Source: an uncultured Collinsella sp. (GTDB lineage Bacteria > Actinomycetota > Coriobacteriia > Coriobacteriales > Coriobacteriaceae). Taken from it: a stretch of 44,461 nucleotides of DNA. Position 1 is the first letter of the stretch, and every line of letters starts with the position of its first letter. Positions 34,041 through 42,466 of this stretch are shown one piece after another. The DNA is taken from positions 1 through 44,461 of the forward strand of contig USFU01000001.1 of NCBI GenBank assembly GCA_900554135.1. The letters are read 5' to 3'. A program made the translations under genes and the position numbers. The notes below the pieces were generated by a model that saw only the letters and a program-made list of their open reading frames with translations, was not told the DNA's origin and did not search any database.

Positions 34041-35087
34041 TTACCCCTTGTGTACGTGATACAGCTTTTCGTAAATGAAGTCAGATCGGGCTTGCCCATT
34101 GCTTCGATATCTAGTGTGTCTATGCTGGTAGAGCTTAACTTCACCATGGTTTGAAAGAATATCAATAATCTCGTCAGGCTGAATTTGCCCGTCCTCTGAG
34201 TATGATAGAAAAACGTCAGCAACGTCCAAATCTGACAGAACATCGTTCAATGCCGTTCCAGCAGTCCTTCTATAGCAAAAAGCAGAGGCGTCTTCTTTCC
34301 AGGGTCTCAAGCCGCCATCCCCGACAGCGTCTGGCTCATCCTCTCGCGCTATGGTTTCGAGGATGTGATAGTTGCCGGCGTATTGCCTCTTTGTGTAAGG
34401 GGGATCCAGATAAACCGCATTTGCTTGCAACAAAGAAGCTGTGATCGAAACGGGGCCGCGAATAACCTTGTGATCTCCTGGCGTGTTGATAAAACTTAAT
34501 GGCGTTAATTCAATCGACTTTAGGGCGTTCTTCGACAGTTGTGACAAGAAGTACCCGTATGTGCCGCTGATGTTAGCAACTGAATTAACGGCCAAAAGAA
34601 GGTTTTGAAGCAAAACGATATGCTCGTGCTCTGAAAGGTTTCCTGTCAAGTAATTTTTTCGAATAAATTCTCGAATCGCGTCGATTTTTGCAGCGTTTTC
34701 CGCAGAAAAATACAAACGTGGCTTTTCTCGATTAGCAGGCTGTCCCTCCGCCCCGAACTCTCTGTAGAAGTAGCCCTTCTGAGGGTCTAGCTCGTTGATT
34801 GCCTGAAGCACTGCCGAATAACCCCCAAAATGCTCAAAAGCAGGTTCCTCTTTTATCAAGAGCCTTGCGGCAGCATGGATTGTCGGGAAGCAGAGGGCAT
34901 CGGCGGCAATGACCGAAAAACCCCCGATAGCGAGGGCTTCAGATACGGCTGCAGTGCCGCACATAGGGTCGGCAACAACAGCGCCTCTTGGAACGTTGGA
35001 CGTAATTACATCAACAATCCAATCGGCGAGCATCGTTTTGTTTCCAAGATATCGATATGCCAAATCTATTTCCTCTATTGTTCTCAC
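34041..35087 (-). CDS. D12-class N6-adenine DNA methyltransferase
   Basis: The 348-residue protein has the motif order of Dam-like (D12) methylases: YLGNKTMLADWI (motif X, 13-24), VVADPMCGTAAVSEAL (motif I, 37-52) and AVYLDPPYTKRQY (motif IV DPPY, 228-231). It would put N6-methyladenine in a specific site and protect DNA from the McrBC-like nuclease. Its start overlaps the upstream methylase stop by four bases (ATGA). Two methylases in one operon suggest an asymmetric site with one enzyme for each strand, as in LlaJI or BsuMI, though those are C5-cytosine enzymes. Confidence 0.9.
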   Translation of the reverse strand: MRTIEEIDLAYRYLGNKTMLADWIVDVITSNVPRGAVVADPMCGTAAVSEALAIGGFSVIAADALCFPTIHAAARLLIKEEPAFEHFGGYSAVLQAINELDPQKGYFYREFGAEGQPANREKPRLYFSAENAAKIDAIREFIRKNYLTGNLSEHEHIVLLQNLLLAVNSVANISGTYGYFLSQLSKNALKSIELTPLSFINTPGDHKVIRGPVSITASLLQANAVYLDPPYTKRQYAGNYHILETIAREDEPDAVGDGGLRPWKEDASAFCYRRTAGTALNDVLSDLDVADVFLSYSEDGQIQPDEIIDILSNHGEVKLYQHRHTRYRSNGQARSDFIYEKLYHVHKG

Positions 35088-36121
35088 TGGATAGTTTCGC
35101 GCCGTTTTATAACGATGCGTTCATACATGCGTCTGTAAGATCCATCTTCGCGACGCAGGTAGAATCGCGGTCCTCCAGATTGGAAAGATCCGGGTGCCGC
35201 ATAATCCCTCATTGGCCGAGCAAGGCTGTTGCTCGATCCAACAATTTCGAATTGCTCTTTGTTGTAGTGGTCCATAAAGCTGATAGGAACACCCATCTCT
35301 CCGTAGAAATCAGAAGGGATCAGAGCGGTTTTGCTAACATCGATAGCAGGGTAATTGACGTATTCCGGGTAGGAACTCTCTTCATAGCGATGATGCATCT
35401 CCATCAGCGGCAATTCCACGTTTGGTTGAAGGTTGGTGAACCAACGAACCCCCTTTACGCGGATATATCGATTACCGTTTTCATCAACGCGGCTGCTGCT
35501 TGCCTTTAACGGATAGCTCTGAGGCACTAGGAATTCTCTATCTCCACTATGGATGCTTGGACCAAACCAAACAGTATCATTTTGAAAGAGCGGAAACACT
35601 TCCACGTAAGTCACCGCATTCATGTTTCCCAGTACAATAAATTTTTTATCTGATTCGACAAGCATGGAGAAATAATCTCTAAATTGGGAAAAGGGTGGGT
35701 TGGTTACGACTATATCCGCACGCTCGAGCAAGGAGCGCGCTTCTTCCCCTCGAAAATCACCAGTGTCATCCATTGCACGAAGCTTGGCTTTTCCGGGCAA
35801 AGATGACAGGGGATCCTGCTCTTCGCCATAATAATCGGCCCATACTCCTTTTGCGCAAGTTTCTCCTAGCAATCCTTGCTGCAACCCTTCAAAACCACTT
35901 GCAATTACGGCTTTCAATTGAAGGTTGTGAAACTCGTCGACGAAATACTTAAAAAAGTTGGAATAGCGCGGATCGTCGCAGTTTAAGTACACCACCTTAC
36001 CGGCGAAGTGCTTGGCGTAATACGGAATCTCAGCTTGGATATCTTCAAGCTTTGTATAGAATTCATCCTTCTTACTGCGCTTAGCCTTTTCGAAATCAGC
36101 TGTTCGAGCGTTCTGTTCCAA
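35084..36121 (-). CDS. EcoRI-type N6-adenine DNA methyltransferase
   Basis: The 345-residue protein resembles the EcoRI methylase family. KDEFYTKLEDIQAEIPYYAK (19-38) leads to GKVVYLNCDDPRYSNFFKYF, and the catalytic DIVVTNPPFSQF is at 136-147 (NPPF 141-144). It would methylate adenine in the first strand or at an inner position of the site. The start is TTG 36121, because AAGGGA lies six bases before it and no in-frame ATG is near. The D12 methylase follows with a four-base overlap. An inverted repeat (36147-36165) lies 26 bases upstream of this start. Confidence 0.88.
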   Translation of the reverse strand: MEQNARTADFEKAKRSKKDEFYTKLEDIQAEIPYYAKHFAGKVVYLNCDDPRYSNFFKYFVDEFHNLQLKAVIASGFEGLQQGLLGETCAKGVWADYYGEEQDPLSSLPGKAKLRAMDDTGDFRGEEARSLLERADIVVTNPPFSQFRDYFSMLVESDKKFIVLGNMNAVTYVEVFPLFQNDTVWFGPSIHSGDREFLVPQSYPLKASSSRVDENGNRYIRVKGVRWFTNLQPNVELPLMEMHHRYEESSYPEYVNYPAIDVSKTALIPSDFYGEMGVPISFMDHYNKEQFEIVGSSNSLARPMRDYAAPGSFQSGGPRFYLRREDGSYRRMYERIVIKRRETIQ

Positions 36122-36146
36122 ATCTTTCCCTTTTCTGCCTTGATCC

Positions 36147-36165
36147 GACGAATAAACATTTCGTC
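36147..36165. promoter_or_regulatory. Inverted repeat upstream of the restriction operon
   Basis: GACGAA (36147-36152) and TTCGTC (36160-36165) form a perfect 6-bp inverted repeat with a seven-base spacer. It lies 26 bases before the TTG start of the first methylase. It could be a control site. No C-protein gene is visible. Confidence 0.4.
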
Positions 36166-36607
36166 AAGCTTAAAATTAATACTATATCAAGGCGTCTTCA
36201 AATCAGATTCTTGTATGCATTATCGATTATTCTGCTGGCGCCAAAGCATCCTTTCTTTGGTCGAAGCAGCTGCGTTTTTCCTTCTTGTAACTTGAAATCT
36301 CAAGTGCAGGTTTCTTCGATAAAGCTGCGCCTAGTCTTACAAGCGGTTCAACGTCGGGCGCAAGGGCCCTTTAGCCCGAGTGGCCGGCGCGTTTTCCCAA
36401 GCGGCAAATCAGATAGCATGGCCTCAGCCTTCCGCACCTTGTCTTGACAGGCGGAAAAGGAGGACCCGACACATAAGTAAGATCGTTTTTACGAAATAAA
36501 TCCTTATAAGCGATTCCCATTGCTAACTCCTTAAAGCACAGATGCTGTTTACGCTATCGTTCTATCATTTCGTCCGGACAGATTTTCATCGGACCGCCAG
36601 CAACCAT
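36166..36607. other. Largely gene-free region between the restriction operon and the 272-residue gene
   Basis: Apart from the 49-residue frame at 36371-36520, I see no gene in this stretch. It is A+T-rich near 36166-36260 and G+C-rich around 36340-36440. No tRNA or convincing terminator was found. Confidence 0.5.
36371..36520 (-). CDS. Possible small protein of 49 residues
   Basis: ATG 36520 has a perfect-looking AAGGAG ribosome binding site (36527-36532) six bases upstream, and the frame runs 49 codons to TAA at 36371. The protein begins MGIAYKDLFRKNDLTYVSGP and ends basic (ICRLGKRAGHSG). No family was recognised. It may be a real small gene, or the truncated start of an old one. Confidence 0.4.
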   Translation of the reverse strand: MGIAYKDLFRKNDLTYVSGPPFPPVKTRCGRLRPCYLICRLGKRAGHSG

Positions 36608-37426
36608 TCACAAGGACATCCCGTTCAGTAACTCCCCGCGCTCCTTATACACGCACTCAAGCTTCTTCCCAAGCTCCACGGCATTACGCTTCGTCTCCTC
36701 GGCAAACAGGTCATCGATAGCCCTGTCGATCCGCGTGCAAGTCTGCCGGTGCTTGTCCTTCCAGGGCAGGTCGAGCCCCAAACTCGCATCCCAATAGCCG
36801 CCGAGCTTGGCGTCAATCACTTCCTCGGGATACAGCACGTCGCGGCGAATGCCTTCAACCACATCGTCCTCGTCCATATCGCAGGCCGCATCGCCCTGCT
36901 CAAGGCACTTGCGCAGCTCCTTCTGCGCCCGGATGCTGTCCAGCATGCGAACACACACCACAGCCAAAAAGCGATAGCGTTCGCATAGATCCCACTCGCC
37001 TTCGAGCCATACGCGAAAGCCCAGCATTTCGCTCGCGGACTCATCATCCATCAGGATCAATCCCCACGGAAGCACATTGGCGAGTGCGTCCTCACCCAGC
37101 CTTTGCACGCCGTCGCGCGTAAAGATGCACGGCTCCACGTCGTAATAGCCAAAGCCGTGGCCTGCACCACAACGATTGATGGCGTGCTTGGGCAGCAGGA
37201 CGATCTTGTCGCTGGGTTCGGGGTCGATCTTCCTCAGCTTTTTGACCTTGCGGCGAGCGCGCTTTAAGCTGCGCTCGCTATCGCCATAGCCGCGGACGTC
37301 CGACTTGCCGCCGTATCGCAGGGCGATCTCGCGCGCCAGGGTCTTTGTGTCCGCCGCGCACAGCAAGTCGCTCACGGTGGGCAGGTCTTCCCACTCAATA
37401 CCATCGACATCCCAAATCCTGTTCAT
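36608..37426 (-). CDS. Hypothetical protein, 272 residues
   Basis: The protein has no signal peptide or membrane helix. Seen: a basic segment (ERSLKRARRKVKKLRKIDPE), then LLPKHAINRCGAGHGFGYYD, a DEDDVVEGIRRDVLYPEEVI segment and a helical C-terminus. I do not recognise a family. ATG 37426 has GAGG seven bases upstream; the frame is open to 37492 without a ribosome binding site. It lies between the defence genes and clpP, on the same strand as both. Confidence 0.65.
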   Translation of the reverse strand: MNRIWDVDGIEWEDLPTVSDLLCAADTKTLAREIALRYGGKSDVRGYGDSERSLKRARRKVKKLRKIDPEPSDKIVLLPKHAINRCGAGHGFGYYDVEPCIFTRDGVQRLGEDALANVLPWGLILMDDESASEMLGFRVWLEGEWDLCERYRFLAVVCVRMLDSIRAQKELRKCLEQGDAACDMDEDDVVEGIRRDVLYPEEVIDAKLGGYWDASLGLDLPWKDKHRQTCTRIDRAIDDLFAEETKRNAVELGKKLECVYKERGELLNGMSL

Positions 37427-37500
37427 GTTCAACCTCTTTCTGACTGTGAATTTACGCACTTGTTCGCCCTGCTCAACATACTTGTAAGGCACATGCCCCG

Positions 37501-38103
37501 CTAGAGCGCCTTCTTGCTGGGAGCAATCACCTCGTCAACCAGGCCCAACTCCAAGGCACGCTTGGCGTTGCACCAGCAATCGCGCTCGGTGAGCTCGTGG
37601 AACTCCTGGGCGCTCAGGTTGCCATGCTCGGCCAACAGCTCGTCCAGCTCGGCGCGCATGGCCGCCGCGTGCTGGGCCACGATCTCGATATCGGTCTGCT
37701 GCGCCATGCCCGTGCCGCCCATCAACTGGTGGATGAGCACTTGCGTGTGGCGATATACCTGGCGGTGGTCGCCACAAGCCAGGATTACCGCGGCCATCGA
37801 GGCCACGACGCCCTCGCCCACCGTGATCACGGGGCAGTCGAGCGACTGCATGGTGTCGATGAGCGCCAGCCCCGCCGTAACGCTGCCGCCCGGGCTGTTG
37901 ATGATGAGGGTGATGGGCTCATGGGCGTCCTGGCGTTCCAGCACGAGCATGGATTTGATCAGCGAGTTGCACTGCTCGTCGTCGACCGGACCTTCGAGCA
38001 GTAGCACGCGGCTGTTAAAGAGTTCGCTGCGCATATCGATGGCGACCACGGTTCCGTCCTGCTTATTCTTGATCACGCTGGGTTCGGAAAAGATAGAGGG
38101 CAT
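37501..38103 (-). CDS. clpP: ClpP-family ATP-dependent protease subunit
   Basis: The 200-residue protein has the ClpP catalytic triad in place: Ser102 (EGVVASMAAVIL), His125 (VLIHQLMGG) and Asp175 (LTERDCW), plus LIINSPGGSVTAGLALID. ClpP forms a barrel that degrades proteins fed by ClpX or ClpC. No clpX or tig gene is next to it, so it may be an extra copy. The Ser motif reads GVVASMAA where most have G.AASMG. ATG 38103 has AAGGAA seven bases upstream. Confidence 0.92.
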   Translation of the reverse strand: MPSIFSEPSVIKNKQDGTVVAIDMRSELFNSRVLLLEGPVDDEQCNSLIKSMLVLERQDAHEPITLIINSPGGSVTAGLALIDTMQSLDCPVITVGEGVVASMAAVILACGDHRQVYRHTQVLIHQLMGGTGMAQQTDIEIVAQHAAAMRAELDELLAEHGNLSAQEFHELTERDCWCNAKRALELGLVDEVIAPSKKAL

Positions 38104-38208
38104 GATGAGTTCCTTTCGGGTGAGATGTTGATGATGGGCGCCGCGCGGGAGCAGCTGTGTAATGCGGCCACGCGGCGCAGATGGTAGACACAAACGGACG
38201 CGGCGGCG

Positions 38209-39690
38209 TTATCGGCGCAGCCATTTATGGGCATTGGGATGATCGGCGCAGAAGTACTTCTTGGTGCGGAAGGGACGACGGCCAGACACCTTTACGATGC
38301 AGTCGGTACGGGGCAGCAGGCCAACCTCACCCGGCGTGATCACGCTGCCGCGCACCTTAATGGCGGTATGTTCAGTGCCCACATGGTCGGTGCCCAAAAC
38401 GGACTCGCCGCACAGGTCGCAAATGTAACGCTGGGTCTCGATAGAGCTGCCGCCGCCCATGTACACGACGCTGTCGCAGTTGTCCAAGATCACGCGAGCC
38501 ACATCGTCACCATAGACGCTGTCGAGCTGGCCCAGGGACTGAATGCACATCAAAAAGTTGATGCCGCGGCTGCGCACTGTCGCAATGCTGCGCTCAAAAT
38601 CGGGGATGCGGCCCACGTTAGGGAACTCGTCCAGCACGAACTCGACGTTGCGGGCCAGGCGACCGTTGGGGTTGGCATCGGCCTTGCGCTGGGCCATGTT
38701 AAACGCCTGCTTAATGGCAATGCGCGCCAGCCACGAGTTGGTTGAGTCGTTGTCGCTCATCTTAATGAACAGGACGCGACGGCCCTCGTCCAAGCGGTCG
38801 AGCCTAATCTCATCGCGATCGAACACGCGCTTCATCTGGGGCGTCTGCAGTATGGATACTCTCGCATTGAGCGTGATGAGGATGCTCTTGAGGGTCCTAT
38901 CTGCCGCACAGCGGAAATTGCGGTACTGTCCCACGCCGTAGGCATCGTTGAGCGGAGTGGCACCCTCTAAGGGAATATCGCCCGCCGCCAGGGCATCGAC
39001 CAAATAATCGAGCGGGCACGGAAGCCGATCATCTTCCGAAATCTTGATCAGCTTCAGCAGTTCAAAGACCCTGTTCATCCTTAGGTATTTACGCTCTTGT
39101 GCAGGGTCCGCGCCCGGCGCAAACGTACCGTCCAGGCGCTCATAGCTAAACAGCAGGCCGACGACAGCTCGCAGCAGTAGGGCCGAGCTTTGCTCCCAAA
39201 AACCATCGAGAGCGCGGTGCCGATTGGGAGCCAAGGCGTCCAAGAGCATCTCGGCGACGGTGGGAATGTCCTCCTCGGTTTCGATGTATCGCAGCGGGTC
39301 GTATCCGATCGAATTCTCGACGTCGATCGTATCGAGCACCGCCACATCGTAGCCATCGTTTTCGTAGCCCTCACTCAAAGCGCGATACAGCTCGCCCTTG
39401 GTGTCCATGATTACGGAGTTCACGTCGCGATGGTTGAGTGCGTTGGTCTTAATGAACGAGTCGCTCTTGCCGGCAGACGACCCGCCGATCACCATCACAT
39501 TGCTGTTGACGCCCTTCTCCCAGGTCTTGTCATCCTCAAAATAGGCCAGCGATGCACCGTGACCCAGGATGATGTCGCGCTGTTCGTCGCCCGACGAGAG
39601 CTCGCACATCTGCTCCTTTGTTGCCCAGCGCTCGGCCTCGAACTTTTGAGCCTGCGCATCCTCGTAACCAAACATCTTAATTGCCGACAT
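38209..39690 (-). CDS. VirD4/TraG-like coupling protein lacking its N-terminal membrane domain
   Basis: The 493-residue protein has the T4CP ATPase motifs: MVIGGSSAGKS (Walker A, 69-76) and FVLDEFPNVGRIPDFE (Walker B, near 350), preceded by the usual ERWATKEQM start and followed by GINFLMCIQSLGQLDSVYG. Usual TraG-type proteins have two transmembrane helices before this region; none is present. It couples DNA or protein substrates to a type IV secretion channel, but no relaxase or secretion genes are visible, so it may be a remnant or a stand-alone DNA-pumping ATPase. GGAGAA precedes the ATG. It is preceded by the 39720-40688 gene by 29 bases. Confidence 0.85.
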   Translation of the reverse strand: MSAIKMFGYEDAQAQKFEAERWATKEQMCELSSGDEQRDIILGHGASLAYFEDDKTWEKGVNSNVMVIGGSSAGKSDSFIKTNALNHRDVNSVIMDTKGELYRALSEGYENDGYDVAVLDTIDVENSIGYDPLRYIETEEDIPTVAEMLLDALAPNRHRALDGFWEQSSALLLRAVVGLLFSYERLDGTFAPGADPAQERKYLRMNRVFELLKLIKISEDDRLPCPLDYLVDALAAGDIPLEGATPLNDAYGVGQYRNFRCAADRTLKSILITLNARVSILQTPQMKRVFDRDEIRLDRLDEGRRVLFIKMSDNDSTNSWLARIAIKQAFNMAQRKADANPNGRLARNVEFVLDEFPNVGRIPDFERSIATVRSRGINFLMCIQSLGQLDSVYGDDVARVILDNCDSVVYMGGGSSIETQRYICDLCGESVLGTDHVGTEHTAIKVRGSVITPGEVGLLPRTDCIVKVSGRRPFRTKKYFCADHPNAHKWLRR

Positions 39691-39719
39691 TGGATTCTCC
39701 TTTCTTGTTAATGCGCGCG

Positions 39720-40688
39720 TTAGAGTTCGCGCGGGGCATGGGACTCGGCGGTTGTGCCCTCAACGTTGTAGTCTGCGGATACGCCGTCGATGATCGATTC
39801 AAGTTCCGAGAGATACTGTGCGCGCGTGGTCTCGGGCACCGCTTCGTTGGCGACATAGTTGGCCAGGACGTTGATTTCCGTCCTCTGCAGCAAGTCATAC
39901 GCGCAACCGCAGCTTTCGAAGTACTCGTAGCGCTTCAGCGCCATGTCAACGCGCAATGCCATGCTCATGTTGCGAGCGTCGTGGCCCTTCATCTTGGTTC
40001 GTTCCTCTCGTTTGATTTGGAGTTGTTCGCTGATGTCATAGACGGATGCGCCTTCGGCGGCTAGCGATGTGAGGGGGTATTTGATAAGCAGCTCGACGTT
40101 GAGCCCGGGGTCCGCGGCGAGTAGCTTGTCCCTGCAGCGCATGTAGCGCGTAAAGCATGCGAGGGAATAGTCGTCATCGGGCGTAAAACCACGCGCACCG
40201 TTCTTGCGCCTAGCCATGGCAGGACGCTTGCCATCGGAGTAGCGGCGAAACGCCGAAGGGACGGAAATGAATCCACCATCCTTCTTAATGTGGCGCATGC
40301 CCGTGGCTATCTCGTCGAATATCAAATAGAGCGGAGTCATCGCTCTTGCTTGGAACATGCGATACTCCATGGACAGCAGCTTTGCTACGCTTTCCGCCCT
40401 GCAGTCCTTCTCGGGCAGATACTCATCGATAAGGGAGACTAGGGCGCACAGCAAGGCATCGCGGCCCTCGTCGAGCAGGCAGTGCTGTTGCTCAGTGAGC
40501 TGAATGCTCGGCTTGGCGCTGTCTGCGGCGACTGCATCGTACAGTGCCCTGGCAACGTGCTGGACCTGGGCTTCGCCGCTTAGACCTCGCGGCAGGGCAT
40601 GAGGAATGTCCTGCGAAAGCCGCTCGCACGCGTTGCGCAGGTCGGGGTCTAGGTGCTCCAGGAACATTTGATACTGCGTGTCGGTCAT
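39720..40688 (-). CDS. Hypothetical protein paired with the VirD4-like gene
   Basis: The 322-residue protein is helical and soluble, with RRYSDGKRPAMARRKNGARG (basic) and DDYSLACFTRYMRCRDKLLA in the middle. No family was recognised. GGAG lies six bases before the ATG, and it reads into the VirD4-like gene, so the two form an operon. Its role may be to assist the coupling protein, such as an accessory or DNA-binding partner; this is only from position. Confidence 0.7.
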   Translation of the reverse strand: MTDTQYQMFLEHLDPDLRNACERLSQDIPHALPRGLSGEAQVQHVARALYDAVAADSAKPSIQLTEQQHCLLDEGRDALLCALVSLIDEYLPEKDCRAESVAKLLSMEYRMFQARAMTPLYLIFDEIATGMRHIKKDGGFISVPSAFRRYSDGKRPAMARRKNGARGFTPDDDYSLACFTRYMRCRDKLLAADPGLNVELLIKYPLTSLAAEGASVYDISEQLQIKREERTKMKGHDARNMSMALRVDMALKRYEYFESCGCAYDLLQRTEINVLANYVANEAVPETTRAQYLSELESIIDGVSADYNVEGTTAESHAPREL

Positions 40689-40899
40689 GGTGTTCTCCTA
40701 TCTGTTCTAAGTCTTATAATTCTGTGTGTTTAGTTAGACGGATGCTTAAACACTGCTAACTAGTGAATGGATTGTTGGCTTGCCGCGCTGCTCGATCTTG
40801 CAATTAATACGCTACAAATCACATACATGCATCAAGCAGCTGGTATTGAGTTAGATTTGGATTGCTTCGAGGATAGTACAGTGTTCTGTTCTCGTCATT

Positions 40900-40919
40900 A
40901 GAAATTTTCAAATATTTCT
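40900..40919. promoter_or_regulatory. Inverted repeat upstream of the HsdM/HsdS-like gene
   Basis: AGAAAT (40900-40905) and ATTTCT (40914-40919) are perfect arms in an A+T-rich region 38 bases before ATG 40957. TAATAT follows at 40923-40928 and could be a -10 box. No matching -35 box was found. Confidence 0.35.
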
Positions 40920-40956
40920 GCTAATATAAACCCACTGAGAAGAAAGGGCTCTATAC

Positions 40957-42393
40957 ATGCGTGAAACAACATCATTGCCACGCCTCACTGCCGCCGCCCT
41001 CTCGCGCGCGCTTAACCTGGAACAAGGCAGTCGTCTGCTCACCGTACGTCTACTTGGCGCTGTGAATGCCGAAGATCTCGCTAAGTGCTTTACCCTAAAC
41101 GGTAACGGCGAGCCCGATATTTGTGAGCTTGAGCCCGGTAAACAGAGTGCAAGCGATGGCGAACTCGCTCCAGTGTTTATCGATGCATCAGGCTACTACC
41201 GCACAAACAAACGCGATGTCGAAAAAGACTGCGCCGCGCTCATAGATTATTTGGAACCTGGCTACCTGGATTTTTGCGACTGGGGTCCTTTTATTTGGTG
41301 TCTGTATGCACTCGCCCTTTCAAGCCGCACTCGAGCAGCCGTGGTACTACCCGCCGATTATCTTGATAAAGCTGAGCAGGCACGCACGATTTTAATACGC
41401 GAAGGACTCATCGAGAGCGTCGTCTATTTACCGTTTTCCGAACCCACGCGCCATATGACGAGCGCGCTTCTCATAATGTCTACGGGAAATCGCAGCGTAG
41501 CATTTCGCAGCGTAATCGAATCCGGACCGCGCTTTCAATATGTAACTAGAGTATCGTATCGTCCCGATATCACCTTTGCTATCTCCCCCGACTGGGCTCG
41601 TATTGATACAAATACGCCCAGATCGACGCCAATCGAAACGACCACTTTTGCCACACGTGAGTTACTCCTTCATCGCGCAGCCCTCTCAAAAGGCAAAATC
41701 AGCCTTATCGCCATCACCCGAAACTACAGCGCCAAGCTCGGTGACACATTTACGCGAGTCGCGCCATTCATGCCCCGCGAGAGCACGACATCGAACGACA
41801 TTGACGCAGTTGAGGTGCGCCGTATTTCGTCTCAAGATTTTCAAGACGGCAACCTTCTGCCCGCAGACGCTGTAGAAAGTGTAAATGGGTCGGACTCTAA
41901 ATACGTAAAGGTGGACCCCAGCGTCCTCGATCGCTACGAGCTCCGCGCGGGCGATATCGTCATGCCACGCATGCTGGGTCGCTCTGGCGCATCCAACCTA
42001 CTCGTCGTCAGCGCCGATGACGCGAAACAACACCTGGTTGCTTCGCATAACACCACCGTCATTCGCCCATCATTTCAAACGATGACCGAAGAGGAACGCG
42101 TAGTGTTTTCGGAGATAATCGTTGGATACCTTACCGAAGGACATGGGGCACAGCTGCTTCAAGCATTAACCGAAGCATCCAGGATGCGCGCTATTCGTCC
42201 TTCCGATCTGTTCGAGATTGAAGTTCCGGCGGCGCTTGACCCGCACACGCGCGAGTACAGCGAATCCATCAATCGCTTTGCCGAGGTCGTAAGGGCAAAG
42301 AAACAAGCCGAGGCCGCTGTCGCCCAAGCTCAGCGCGACCTTGAAGCCGCAAAGAAGGCCGTTACTCAGGTGGTCGACCAGGCCTGCGAGTAG
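40957..42393 (+). CDS. Fused HsdM-like (catalytically incomplete) and HsdS-like protein
   Basis: The 478-residue protein has an N-terminal region like the C-terminal half of type I methylase subunits: RAAVVLPADYLDKAEQARTI, then LIREGLIESVVYLPFSEPTR and MTSALLIMSTG (about 126-177). No SAM-binding motif I and no NPPY motif are present, so methylation is unlikely. The rest (about 250-440) has the layout of an HsdS target-recognition half with RAGDIVMPRMLGRSG and IRPSDLFEIEVP, followed by a coiled coil (ESINRFAEVVRAKKQAEAAV). No HsdR or full HsdM is nearby. It may be a decayed type I system or a protein that binds a DNA site for another purpose. GGG-rich AAAGGG precedes the ATG. Confidence 0.65.
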   Translation: MRETTSLPRLTAAALSRALNLEQGSRLLTVRLLGAVNAEDLAKCFTLNGNGEPDICELEPGKQSASDGELAPVFIDASGYYRTNKRDVEKDCAALIDYLEPGYLDFCDWGPFIWCLYALALSSRTRAAVVLPADYLDKAEQARTILIREGLIESVVYLPFSEPTRHMTSALLIMSTGNRSVAFRSVIESGPRFQYVTRVSYRPDITFAISPDWARIDTNTPRSTPIETTTFATRELLLHRAALSKGKISLIAITRNYSAKLGDTFTRVAPFMPRESTTSNDIDAVEVRRISSQDFQDGNLLPADAVESVNGSDSKYVKVDPSVLDRYELRAGDIVMPRMLGRSGASNLLVVSADDAKQHLVASHNTTVIRPSFQTMTEEERVVFSEIIVGYLTEGHGAQLLQALTEASRMRAIRPSDLFEIEVPAALDPHTREYSESINRFAEVVRAKKQAEAAVAQAQRDLEAAKKAVTQVVDQACE

Positions 42394-42418
42394 CGCATAC
42401 ATAGGCAGTAGAAACGTC

Positions 42419-42457
42419 TTAAGCCGGCGGGAGGAACTAATCCTGCCGCCGGCTTAA
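42419..42457. terminator. Bidirectional terminator between convergent genes
   Basis: TTAAGCCGGCGG (42419-42430) pairs perfectly with CCGCCGGCTTAA (42446-42457). It lies between the stops of the convergent genes 40957-42393 and 42467-43357 and can serve both. Confidence 0.8.
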
Positions 42458-42466
42458 CTATCTAGC

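Noticed and set aside
36320..36400. tRNA-like sequence near a GGTTCAACG stretch
   Set aside because: No acceptor stem or anticodon arm can be drawn around it.
37501..38103. ClpP as part of a defence system
   Set aside because: The catalytic triad is normal and nothing besides position links it to the neighbours.
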